Shown one piece after another: positions 1 through 9,755 of a DNA stretch of 64,000 nt. The first letter of the stretch is position 1, and every line of letters starts with the position of its first letter. The notes beneath the pieces are model-generated. The model was not told the origin of the DNA. It ran no database searches and worked only from the letters and a program-made list of their open reading frames with translations. The position numbers and the translations under genes are program-made. This DNA is from Molanna angustata (taxonomy: Eukaryota > Arthropoda > Insecta > Trichoptera > Molannidae): positions 14,692,572 to 14,756,571 of the forward strand of contig OY754972.1 in the NCBI GenBank assembly GCA_963576475.1, written 5' to 3'.

Positions 1-2
1 AT

Positions 3-1270
3 TGTCATGTTATAGAAAATTATGTATAGGGAAAAATTAATAATTGGGAATTTATAGTTTTTTTTGTGCGAACACACTAAATTGATTTTTGTCAGGTGGC
101 AATATTTTTTATGATTAGAAAAGCTTATGTCAAATTCTTTCTTTTTGCATACACCTATCGAAGCGGTACGGCCAGTGTAGGAAAATGGCGGCCGACGTCG
201 ATTTGAATTTCTGAATTTGGGATGCTGATATAAATGTCAGTCATCCCAAATTCAATCCTACCCTGATATTGCGCACCCATTCTGACGAAAATAATTTTTA
301 TTTAATTCTACAAATGGATTATTCGAATGTTATTCCATTTAGTTTTCCATTGGAAATATATTTTATTTGGATATTATTTTGCAATTACCATGCTTGCATA
401 TACACGACGATGAAATGTACGACATTTAATTCTGCCTAACCTAAAATTTTATAACTGACGACAAAGGAGTCACATATAGGAAATTGTCGGAGACAATTTC
501 TTCATTTGGATTTTTACTTGGACACAAACAAATTTCTTCACTTGGATTTTATTGTAACATGGAGGGATCAAGATACAAATAGTCACGAGAATTTTAAAAT
601 CTAAATACATCTTCTACAACCGGATTCATTTGAAGATATTGGTCATCGAGGGGATCTCCTTATTCATGCTGCGAGTCGATATTGTTTTATAATGTTTACT
701 CCATAGCTGTATGATGAGTTATATCTTTATGATTTTATTGTCTGAATATATGAATGTGAATCCATTATGTTTGAACCTAATATAGATTGAAATCATGATT
801 TTGAGTATGATATGAAAGAGATTTTGTTTGATTTGATTTTGATGTAAATTCATGTTATATATAAGTTTCAATCTTTAACATTATTTTTATAACAAATATT
901 TAAAAATTTCACTTTTATATTCAATTTTCATTTTCCTCTTATAGGAAATAGTTGGTACTATACAAACAAAGTTTGATATTTTAGAGTCATGTATAATAAT
1001 TTATTTCTACAATAAAAATGTAAATATCTCAAAGTGCGTTATCTCTCTGTCTTCCTAATGCAGTACATCATTATATCTCATATTCAGTTGATATTTTTAT
1101 TTAATTTAATTCAATTGTTTGAATTCATTTTGTCTTCATATAGGTTCACGATTAAAAACATGACCCTGAGAGTAAAATTTTCATGAGTCTCATTGCCTCT
1201 ATCGCTGACTGTTGGTGGAAGGAAGTGTTGAAGCATATCAAAATCTGTTCCATTATCACACACCTTCTCA
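3..1270 (+). mobile_element. 5' LTR (intron-less form) of a long-LTR retrotransposon
   Basis: Starts TGTCATGTTA and ends CACCTTCTCA, so it has the TG...CA termini of an LTR. The same sequence recurs as a direct repeat at 6977-8335 with about 11 substitutions that I counted by eye. Apart from one 91-bp block present only in the downstream copy, the two are collinear without indels. A tRNA-Lys-like primer-binding site begins two bases after its end. Candidate control signals are an AAAATGGCGGC YY1/Pho-like motif at 182-192, just downstream of a plausible initiator (GGCCAGTGTAGG), and an AATAAA at 1011-1016 near the right end. If those are the start and poly(A) signals, R would be about 0.85 kb, unusually long. 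Only bases 1-2 (AT) of the left flank are visible. Confidence 0.88.
182..192 (+). promoter_or_regulatory. YY1/Pho-like motif in 5' LTR
   Basis: AAAATGGCGGC matches the core of the YY1/Pleiohomeotic site, which is often found just downstream of retroelement start sites. It also holds an ATG in fair context opening a 10-codon upstream ORF. The same motif is at 7156-7166 in the 3' LTR. Factor binding is inferred from the motif only. Confidence 0.35.
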
Positions 1271-1271
1271 T

Positions 1272-1287
1272 TGGCGGCCCAACGTGG
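1272..1287 (+). other. Primer-binding site, tRNA-Lys type, with one extra base
   Basis: TGGCGGCCCAACGTGG lies one base after the 5' LTR. It matches the complement of the 3' end of animal tRNA-Lys(CTT), TGGCGCCCAACGTGGGG, except for an extra G after position 5 and mismatches after position 16. Its place and its TGG start are what is expected for minus-strand priming. The extra base may have weakened it. Confidence 0.8.
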
Positions 1288-1648
1288 AACCCCTTCTCAT
1301 TAAAGTCACATCGAGGAGCTTAATTTTTAAAAATTCTTTGGCGTGGACTATTAGGCGTTCATGGATCGTGAATTTATGTGAGGACTGGCGCCCAGATTTT
1401 AAATTTTATACCTTTATTTTGTTGTGCTGTGTTTGGAGGGGAGAGATTAATAGGTAGAATCTATAGAAAGTTTACGTTAGGTAGGAACTCCTATATTCCA
1501 TATAAATCCCACCTTTTAACCTTCCTTAAAACTGACAAGGACACTAAGATGATCAACATGACTTGGAGTATGACCAGGAAAGATCTGATGCTCAGTTATG
1601 TACAACTTCAATACAATTTGGCTTTGAGCATATCTCACATCGTCAAAA

Positions 1649-1735
1649 GTTAAGTGATTGTTTTGTGTTTTTTCTATCATTTTATAACTGATCGTTGAAA
1701 GAATCTGAATTTTATTATGTCTCTTTTTATTCCAG
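1649..1735 (+). other. Candidate intron in the leader of the LTR element
   Basis: Begins GTTAAGTG, ends CTCTTTTTATTCCAG, and has a branch-point-like TAACTGAT (1684-1691) about 45 nt before the acceptor. At 87 bp it has a typical insect intron length. It interrupts a short ORF that begins at 1378. Prediction from motifs only; this copy retains it. Confidence 0.3.
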
Positions 1736-3314
1736 CATACAGAAGCATTTATTTGAAGATTTTTTTTATATTTGACAAATTTTCAATGTCAAAAGAAATT
1801 TCATTACCTACATAATTTGAATTTTTTTTATATATGCAGAATGTTGTACAGAATGTATTGTTTCAGTAAAAAAAAAATTATCAATTGCCTAGTGACAAGA
1901 ATTATTGTTGAGTGTATTTTTTTTGAGGGAAATTATAATTATTGTATTATTGTAATTGCATTCTGTGGGGAGACAGATCTTTTCTAACTTTGGAAGTGAA
2001 CAGTCATATTTACAAATTCAATTTTGATTATTTTTTTTGAAAAGAAAGTTCTTGTTTAAAGAGTTGATTATTAATTGGAAGAATAACTTAGTGATTTTTT
2101 TAGAGAATATTTCAACATATTCATTTTAATTTTTTTCTTTTCTTCTTAAATATAAACAAATTAGTTTTGGTGTTTTATCAAGATTTATTTTTTTTAACTT
2201 CATTATAGTGTGGAAAGGAATTGTTAAATAATTTTCAATTAGTATTCCAGGGGGATTTATTTGTTAAAGGGGGAAGTGTGAAAATTTTTCATCGTTGTTT
2301 AACAGGTGTGATTAATTCTTTTTACAATTTTCAGATTTTGGATTTTGTTTTATTCGAGATTCACTTCTGGAAGCTTTTATATTAATACCATAATATTCAG
2401 ATGATTTTAAAGGGAAAATCTCACATTTAATACAAATAAGTGGAGGTAAAAAGGTATTATTTATTATATTGAATTTTTCACTACTACAGTTTTTTTTTAT
2501 ACATGTTTTGAGTTTATTATGCGTTTTTCCAGTTATTTTTAGGAAGATTAATATCCCATATTGAGGTGTGATTTTGTTTATCATTAAATATAGTGTTTTA
2601 TTTTTAAAAAGAGGTCATTATTTGTTATTTTAAAGGGAATCAATAATTATTTGTTCAATGAATTTTATAGAAACGAATTAACGCCACCTGTGAATAAACG
2701 GTCATACTTTTATGTGATTCAGTTATCTATTCAATATTTTCTGTATTTCGAATATCACGAGCAATTAATTGTTATATATTATAGAAATCTACTTACCGAC
2801 ATAAATACGATTTGTCATTCTGACATTGTATAATGCGTTAATATTAAACATCTCTTTTCTATGATATTAAACGTTAAATATAGTTGATTATGGGATGAAT
2901 ATTATCAAATTATTGTTATTCAGAATCGTTTTAAGGTCAGTCTTATGTTATTTATGGTTTTTGAACGTTTAATACAACATACTATAAAGTTAATCGTAAT
3001 TTTCATATACTTGTTTGATGCAGAAATCATCTTGTCAAATTCAAAATAAAGTTTTGGTTACATCTTTAAGATCTCATTATATCTAAAGAATATTGAACAA
3101 TAGTTGGGTAATCGTTGATTTTTATATTCATTTATATTATTTTCGAGTAGTCCATTTATGTAAACCATAAATTATTATTCCGAAATCAGTTTTTTTTTAT
3201 AAGAACCGAAGTGTCAAAAGTTCAACATTTTTTTTTATTATTTGTGAAGTATTTTATTGTTTGATTATCAGTTTTAATCTAGTTCAATTTTTTTTATTTT
3301 TAAAACGAATAATT

Positions 3315-4598
3315 ATGGATCTAATTCCAAAATATGCTTTTAAATCAATCGAGGAATTAAAAATACAATTAAAAATGCGTGGTTTACCATCAGCAAACAC
3401 ATGGAGGGATTTGAGATTACAGGCAGAAGCATGTAATGGGGCAATTAGACAAATAATAGAAGAATTGAAAAAATCAGAGGTTGACGATGATTCAATTAGA
3501 AGCTTGAAAAAATTCTATGGTATACCATATGTTGATATTGATGTTGATAATAAGGATAAAGAAATTTTAGTGGATGATTCCCCACCTCAGTTGTCTAATG
3601 GTAACGATGATATAGACTTATCAATAATTACGAATGATGAAAATTTGAAACTAACGGATAATACTTCCATAATTTTGTCAAATACGGAGTCCGAAACTAC
3701 ACAGTGTGTACGTGAGGTGGAAATGAATGAATTTAGTGATTCGAATTTGCTCAATGATAATAATAACTCAGATATCCATGATCCTTTAGTCGATCCTGTA
3801 AATATTGAGCAGACGTATTCGATCTCTGATAGCGAAGTTAATTACACAATGAATGAATCAGTGGACTTAATTAAGAAAAATGACACTCCTTATTTATATT
3901 GTTCGTATCTTTATTCACCTCAGGCCAACGTTGTTGAAGTTCAACATAGAAAATCCATTACGGCACTTACCACATTGGTTCATGATAATCAACGAGATGA
4001 GTATAACCATGTTGTCCCTATTCGCTCAGCGATGAATTCTTTAATTAAGATGTCAACGGGATACATCCCATATTTTACGTTGTCTAAAAAAGAATACATA
4101 ATAAAAATGGAATACCATAATAAATATAATCCTGTTCGCTCCTCGTTTAATGAAGTTACGGTTGCGTCCACAAACATTTATATGAATCATGTTTCTTATT
4201 TTAAAGATGCTTTCATGAAAGTTCAAAATAATGCATTCGAGTCATATTTAAATGATACTAATGATTGTGAAAAGGCTGGAATTGAGGAAGAATATAATAT
4301 AGGGGATTATTTTTGTGAAAATAATTTTTCTCTATCAAAGAATATGAATTGTTTTTCCAATAAAAGGTCTCTGAATTATTTAAAAAATAAAATAATAAAT
4401 AGAAGTTCATTTCTGGTTTATATTTTTTCTAATTTGGATAAGAATAGAGTATTAAATTCCATAGTAAAGACATTGTTATGCAGGGTTTACGATTGGATGT
4501 TAATTGTTAATCGTTTTATTGTTTTTCGTTATGATATAATTAAGTATTTATTTTTTCAGAATTTCACTTTGAGGTGGATGGACTGTCTCAATTTCTAA
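3315..4598 (+). CDS. Unrecognised 427-aa protein in the LTR element
   Basis: The frame is open from 3261. I prefer the second ATG (3315, context AATTATGG) because the 18 residues before it are low-complexity and hydrophobic. The first ~75 residues look like a compact helical domain (MDLIPKYAFKSIEELKIQLK..., with RGLPSANTWRDLRLQAEA) that faintly recalls a SAP-like helix-turn-helix pattern, but the match is too weak to name. Residues about 80-190 are acidic and Asn/Ser/Asp-rich, probably disordered. Residues 190-330 have mixed composition; the last ~60 are hydrophobic and aromatic and may be run-on. No CCHC knuckle, protease DSG/DTG or RT YxDD motif is visible, so a normal Gag or Pol is not supported. 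Base composition across the ORF is less T-biased than its flanks, which suggests real coding. It could be a divergent Gag, an accessory protein or a captured gene. Confidence 0.5.
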   Translation: MDLIPKYAFKSIEELKIQLKMRGLPSANTWRDLRLQAEACNGAIRQIIEELKKSEVDDDSIRSLKKFYGIPYVDIDVDNKDKEILVDDSPPQLSNGNDDIDLSIITNDENLKLTDNTSIILSNTESETTQCVREVEMNEFSDSNLLNDNNNSDIHDPLVDPVNIEQTYSISDSEVNYTMNESVDLIKKNDTPYLYCSYLYSPQANVVEVQHRKSITALTTLVHDNQRDEYNHVVPIRSAMNSLIKMSTGYIPYFTLSKKEYIIKMEYHNKYNPVRSSFNEVTVASTNIYMNHVSYFKDAFMKVQNNAFESYLNDTNDCEKAGIEEEYNIGDYFCENNFSLSKNMNCFSNKRSLNYLKNKIINRSSFLVYIFSNLDKNRVLNSIVKTLLCRVYDWMLIVNRFIVFRYDIIKYLFFQNFTLRWMDCLNF

Positions 4599-4884
4599 TG
4601 TTATTTTATTTGAGTAAGGTATTGATGAATCATTAATAATGGATTCATTTAATTTTTTATTCTTGTTTATTTATTTATATTAATAAGGGAATTTTTTTTT
4701 ATTTACATTCAGTATAATAATGAGAGAAATGCATAATGAACACAAACAAAGTTAACGTTGATTATTTATTTTAGATTCAAACCATTTTAAGCATAATATT
4801 TTGCATTTCAATATCATCCAACTAGTATTTAGTGATAATTGTTTCACTTTATTCAAATTTAAAGATTTAATTAAAAGTAAATAG

Positions 4885-4937
4885 TTTTTTTTTATTTAGA
4901 GATTTTTAGAATTTTTTTTATTTAGAGATTTTTAGAA
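4885..4937 (+). repeat. Tandem duplication, 2 x ~26 bp
   Basis: The unit TTTATTTAGAGATTTTTAGA with its preceding T run occurs twice head to tail in the internal region of the LTR element. Probably replication slippage. Confidence 0.75.
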
Positions 4938-6066
4938 TCTTTTATTATGATGAATGGTGATTGTCAGAGTGGGGGTGAAATATTTATTGTAGATAGATTT
5001 GTTTTAAACATTTTATTATTTTATTTTTGAATGTTTATTTTGATGTGATGTGTTAGTATTGGTATCGACATAACATACAAGATTATTTTAGATACAAATC
5101 TTATTTTTTTTTATAATGTAGACAGGGGATTTAAAGTTTACAAGTGAATATTTTACATTTTATAATGATTTTTTTTTATGGACATCACAATTTATAGTTG
5201 ATTAATTGTCATTTGTGAATGCTGTTAGTTATCTGTCGTCAGAATTACTTTGTTTCTTAGATAATGATGTAAATTCGCACATTACATCGTTATTGTTAGT
5301 TATATGGTGTTATGGTTGTGCGACCATAATATAATATAATCTGAATACAAAACAATTTAAAAATCTGGTAATGGAGATCAAATAGTAGAAACAAATTTTG
5401 AATTTGGTTTAAATTTCTGTGGTATTATATATTTTTTTTTGTATAAATCAGTTTTAAGGATTTGATTCTGATAGATTAAATTTTAATATTGAATTTGAGA
5501 TTTTATTGTGATGGGTTACATCGTTTTGTGGGTAAAAGAAATACAAATTTCTTTAATCATGGAGTGATAGACATCAAATCACAGGAAACATGAGAAGGGT
5601 TTAAAATTAATTTTTAAAAATGGATAATTTTAATATTAATTTGTAGTAATCTGTGTGAAAACATAAAATATGTAGGTTCCAGAATTTATTTGTTCAAATA
5701 GTTTTAATTAAGAAGGGATCTTGTATGTGATGTCACTGCTAATTAATAATTTATTTATTTATTTTCTTTTATATACAAGATATGAAGGTGTGGTTGTTTG
5801 GTCTTGAACTGAATTTCATTCTATGGAATCTCATAGATGTGATAATTGACATTTTGTCATAATTTATTAAATGTTTTAAAATTTATTTTGAAGATTTGGG
5901 GTTTTTAATTTTTTATAATTGATGTTAGGAATAGTATTAAATAATGTTTAACCAGTTTTTGTGTTAAATGTTATATTTTTTTTTTTAGGAATTATATAAT
6001 ATTTATATTAAGACTTTCCATCCCATATGATAGCTCCTGCATTTTTCCGGCTTATAATTGGATTTT

Positions 6067-6222
6067 GCATTTTGTATCTCGCTTGAGGGTATCCGATGAG
6101 CCAAGAAATCTTTGTATTTCGCTTGAGGACATCTGATTTCCCAAGAGATCATTTTTTTTTTTTTTTTTTTTATATATATATCTCGCTTGAAAGTACTTTG
6201 TGACTTGAGAGATTATTCTTTA
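6067..6222 (+). repeat. Three tandem hairpin-forming repeats near the 3' LTR
   Basis: Three diverged copies of a ~40-50-bp unit start with TATCTCGCTTGAGGG, TATTTCGCTTGAGGA and TATCTCGCTTGAAAG and end with CCAAGAAATC, CCAAGAGATC and CTTGAGAGAT. In the last two the ends are imperfectly complementary (ATCTC with GAGAT), so each unit can fold into a stem in RNA. A T run and a short TA run separate units 2 and 3. A role in RNA packaging or export is only a guess. Confidence 0.5.
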
Positions 6223-7158
6223 TGCTAAAGCCTTTTCGGTCGTTTTAGCTAAAAAAAATGAAAATGAGCGATATATGAGAGTATTTTTAGTCAAATTTTC
6301 TACTAATAATTAAAAATTTGTTAGGGGAAAAATTTTAAATTTAAAAATTGTAGTCTTCTTGTGAGCCTTCAATTATTTTTGGGATTTAGGGTGTAAGTTT
6401 CACTTGTTATAAAGTGATACTTGTAAAAATTGATGTAATAAAAGATCATAAAGTAACTCTAAATGAGTCGTTTTAATTTTATTTTATCATTTAATTGGGT
6501 GTTATGTTATTTCATTAATTGGGATCATTTTTTTGTTTTTGTTAGGAGTTTTCTTTTCTTACAAGCGGAACTCTGTTATGTCAAATTGTACTTAAATATT
6601 TTAAAGTTAAATTTTTTGAGATATTTGTATTTAGGAATTGGGGATACATATTAGAAGGTTATGTTCTGAAGGAATAATATTTTATATTTCAAACAGTATT
6701 CGTTTTACAGGTCAATATTTTTTTAATCCGTTAATATGATTTTGTATGTTTCAGGTTATATTTTTTTGAATGGTAGATAAGTATATCGTTGTTTTACCAT
6801 GTCTATTGTGTAACTGTTTCAGGATGATGATTTATGATGCAAATGATTTCCTTTTTTCTTTTCATATCCTTCGGTTTGATTTATGATCTCTGGGTTGGTT
6901 TCATAATTTGCAATTTTCAGTTTTTTTTTTAAAAAAAAAATTTCTATTAAATTTTTTTTATGTGGGGTTGCGGGTATGTCATGTTATAGAAAATTATGTA
7001 TAGGGAAAAATTAATAATTGGGAATTTATAGTTTTTTTTGTGCGAACACACTAAATTGATTTTTGTCAGGTGGCAATATTTTTTATGATTAGCAAAGCTT
7101 ATGTCAAATTCTTTCTTTTTGCATACACCTATCGAAGCGGTACGGCCAGTGTAGGAAA

Positions 7159-7188
7159 ATGGCGGCCGACGTCGATTTGAATTTCTGA
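7159..7188 (+). CDS. Possible 9-residue upstream ORF in LTR
   Basis: ATGGCGGCC in good context opens MAADVDLNF then TGA, entirely upstream of the LTR intron donor, and is present in both LTRs. It could be a regulatory uORF or chance. I see no evidence that it is translated. Confidence 0.15.
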   Translation: MAADVDLNF

Positions 7189-7195
7189 ATTTGGG

Positions 7196-7286
7196 GTAAG
7201 TTTGTTTTATGTGTTCGTATGTCAAGATAGTTTGGCGAGAGATCATTTTTCAAACCAATAATCCTGTTTTCTTTTCTATAATCTAG
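7196..7286 (+). other. 91-bp spliceosomal-type intron within the 3' LTR
   Basis: Begins GTAAGTTTG and ends TCCTGTTTTCTTTTCTATAATCTAG: a consensus donor, a pyrimidine tract and an AG acceptor. In the 5' LTR the flanking bases TTGGG and ATGCTG are joined exactly, as they would be after splicing. Removing 91 bp makes the two LTRs equal in length (1268). The ends show no useful microhomology and no target-site duplication, which argues against a chance deletion or a transposon insertion. Confidence 0.85.
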
Positions 7287-8335
7287 ATGCTGATATAAAT
7301 GTCAGTCATCCCAAATTCAATCCTACCCTGATATTGCGCACCCATTCTGACGAAAATAATTTTTATTTAATTCTACAAATGGATTATTCGAATGTTATTC
7401 CATTTAGTTTTCCATTGGAAATATATTTTATTTGGATATTATTTTGCAATTACCATGCTTGCATATACACGACGATGAATTGTACGACATTTAATTCTGC
7501 CTAACCTAAAAGTTTATAACTGACGACAAAGGAGTCACATATAGGAAATTGTCGGAGACAATTTCTTCATTTGGATTTTTACTTGGACACAAACAAATTT
7601 CTTCACTTGGATTTTATTGTAACATGGAGGGATCAAGATACAAATAGTCACGAGAATTTTAAAATCTAAATACATCTTCTACAACCGGATTCATTTGAAG
7701 ATATTGGTCATCGAGGGGATCTCCTTATTCATGCTGCGAGTCGATATTGTTTTATAATGTTTACTCCATAGCTGTAAGATGAGTTATACCTTTATGATTT
7801 TATTGTCTGAATATATGAATGTGAATCCATTATGTTTGAACCTAATATAGATTGAAATCATGATTTTGAGTATGATATGAAAGAGATTTTGTTTGGTTTG
7901 ATTTTGATGTAAATTCATGTTATATATTAGTTTCAATCTTTAACATTATTTTTATAACAAATATTTAAAAGTTTCACTTTTATATTCAATTTTCATTTTC
8001 CTCTTATAGGAAATAGTTGGTACTATACAAACAAAGTTTGATATTTTAGAGTCATGTATTATAATTTATTTCTACAATAAAAATGTAAATATCTCAAAGT
8101 GCGTTATCTCTCTGTCTTCCTAATGCAGTACATCATTATCTCTCATATTCAGTTGATATTTTTATTTAATTTAATTCAATTGTTTGAATTCATTTTGTCT
8201 TCATATAGGTTCATGATTAAAAACATGACCCTGAGAGTAAAATTTTCATGAGTCTCATTGCCTCTATCGCTGACTGTTGGTGGAAGGAAGTGTTGAAGCA
8301 TATCAAAATCTGTTCCATTATCACACACCTTCTCA

Positions 8336-8604
8336 ATATGTATTAGACAACCCACACTAACTTGACTAGTGATTTGTGCCAAACGGAAGGAGTAATAAAA
8401 ACAAATATGATGATGCTAAGATTTATTTATACCATTGATTAAGATAAACTTAGTTATTGCGGAATAAATGTAGTTCTTGCGAAATAAATTTAGCTATTGC
8501 GGAATAAATAGGAAGAGAGTAAAAAAGATAAGAGATAAGGATATTCGGACTTGTTGGCTTTTAAAACTCAGGTATCGATAATATCCTTAGAGTATCATGC
8601 TCGC
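8336..8604 (+). other. Right flank of LTR element with a 3 x ~20-bp tandem repeat
   Basis: No gene seen. At 8450-8510 the unit TAGTTATTGCGGAATAAAT occurs three times in tandem (the middle copy is TAGTTCTTGCGAAATAAAT). The rest is AT-rich and unremarkable. Confidence 0.6.
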
Positions 8605-9005
8605 TTTTATTTATTTATTTATTTATTTAAAAATTCAACACAGACAGCGTTTGCTGGTATGAGTGTTGACATACATTTTGTTTTATATTGACATTTTGTT
8701 AGATTAATACATGTTATACAATGTGGTGAACAATAACATTACAATGAAGTTTACAAAAAAAAAATTGAAAATTCAACCATAGTGGAGCCCAAAACAGAGC
8801 CGGGAGTACAGGAAAATTATTTGAAAGCACTATAATGCAGTATATTTTGTTTAAACTTTTTTTTGAAAAAATGGAGTTTTTGGCAGTGCTTGATGTCATC
8901 TGGTAGTTGATTGTACAAATTAATGCTGGTGGATAATAGTCCTTTGTTTAGTCTGTCTGTTCTTTTCGTGGCACACATTTCGTGAAATTTCAATAGGTAG
9001 GTACA
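8605..9005 (-). pseudogene. CR1-like LINE 3' end, 5'-truncated
   Basis: On the minus strand about 54 residues read EMCATKRTDRLNKGLLSTSI then NLYNQLPDDIKHCQKLHFFKKKFKQ..., ending in a stop. This is the 'FNxLPxxIK...FKxxLK' pattern at the C-terminus of CR1/Jockey-type reverse transcriptases. A 3' UTR follows, ending in a (TAAA)n tail (TTTA repeats on the + strand, 8605-8629). Only the end of the ORF is present, as expected from 5' truncation at insertion. Confidence 0.65.
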
Positions 9006-9134
9006 TAATTTGAGTTCTATTTGGAGTGATTAAGTAATGAGTTGTTTATATATGGACACAACCACTTATTTTTTTTATAATTTTTGTTCTCAATTTGATA
9101 AATCGATAATTTTTTTAACAATTCAAAAATATTT

Positions 9135-9312
9135 TTTTATTTTTTTTAATGAATATGTCCTTGTTAAACAAGTACATATACATCTTCCTACGTTCCCTAA
9201 AATAAGCATAAATGCTTGTGCTATAGGTGAACGAAATCGGTAGAGGCAGGATTCGAACTCGCGACCACTGGATTACTAGCCCAGCGCGGTAACCGCTCTG
9301 CCATCGACCCAC
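9135..9312 (-). mobile_element. tRNA-derived SINE (Thr-like head), family S1
   Basis: On the minus strand a tRNA-like head carries an A box (TGGCAGAGCGG), an anticodon-loop-like CTAGTAA (AGT, Thr-like) and a B box (GAGTTCGAATCC). It continues into a body (AAGCATTTATGCTTATTTTAG...) and an A-rich tail. The body recurs at 48509-48582 and a related head at 50204, so this is a SINE, not a tRNA gene. Confidence 0.75.
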
Positions 9313-9712
9313 CTATGTACAACAGCTACTTATAGATGCTTTTATAGAAGTTATACGACAAATATTGGAAATGGATATGGAACATAAAATATTTAATTAA
9401 TACCTACTGTTTTATTTAGGTAAATCACTGATATATTGTAGTTTAGGAAATAAATCGTAAAAACATTTATTTACACAATTTTAATACCCTTTACTTTGAT
9501 GTGAGTAAATAGCGTGAGTGAAAAAAGTGGGTGAACCAATGTAGGTTTGTTGTTTTTTTAAGGGTGGTAGACAGGAAACTATCGGCTGTGGCCAATGTAA
9601 AGTGGCTTCCCAAAATTTGCATAAATATTTGATAAGAAAACCAAAAAAAATAAACCATGCGATGGAAGCAAAAGGGACCACCGCGCAAATCAATATCTAG
9701 AATTATTTACAA
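9313..9712. other. No gene seen
   Basis: AT-rich sequence with only short chance frames. Nothing recognisable on either strand. Confidence 0.5.
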
Positions 9713-9755
9713 CAGTGACTTTTTGATTTTATATTGATAAATCAAAAAGTCGCTG
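9713..9755. repeat. Short perfect-arm hairpin
   Basis: CAGTGACTTTTTGATTT and AAATCAAAAAGTCGCTG form inverted arms around a 9-bp loop with one mismatch. Possibly a remnant of a small MITE. Confidence 0.6.

Larger units (their letters stand above)
1271..6976 (+). mobile_element. Internal region of LTR element, no pol (LARD-like)
   Basis: About 5.7 kb between the two LTRs, strongly T-rich on the + strand over most of its length. I see no open frame resembling protease, reverse transcriptase, RNase H or integrase on either strand. The only long ORF is 3315-4598. The segment 1271-1650 is less T-rich and looks like a transcribed leader; a well-formed candidate intron follows at 1649-1735. The last 30 bases before the 3' LTR (GTGGGGTTGCGGGTA) are only a poor polypurine tract. 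This organisation (long LTRs, long non-pol interior) fits a large non-autonomous retrotransposon derivative that would need the proteins of a partner element. Confidence 0.75.
6977..8335 (+). mobile_element. 3' LTR (intron-containing form)
   Basis: Second copy of the LTR, TGTCATGTTA...CACCTTCTCA, 1359 bp. It matches 3-1270 throughout except for substitutions and the extra 91 bp at 7196-7286. AATAAA lies at 8076-8081. The bases after it are ATAT; the only visible bases left of the 5' LTR are AT, which allows, but does not prove, a 4-bp ATAT target duplication. Confidence 0.9.

Noticed and set aside
7196..7286. 91 bp as a transposon or introner insertion in the 3' LTR
   Set aside because: No terminal inverted repeat and no target duplication at its edges; splice consensus at both ends fits loss by splicing better. 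Not fully excluded.
1..8335. Penelope-like element instead of an LTR retrotransposon
   Set aside because: Penelope elements also have repeats with introns, but TG...CA termini and a tRNA-Lys-type primer-binding site directly after the left repeat favour an LTR element; no Penelope RT or GIY-YIG frame is present.
9240..9312. tRNA-Thr(AGT)-like sequence
   Set aside because: It runs into a SINE body and poly(A)-like tail and has related copies; a SINE head, not a functional tRNA gene.
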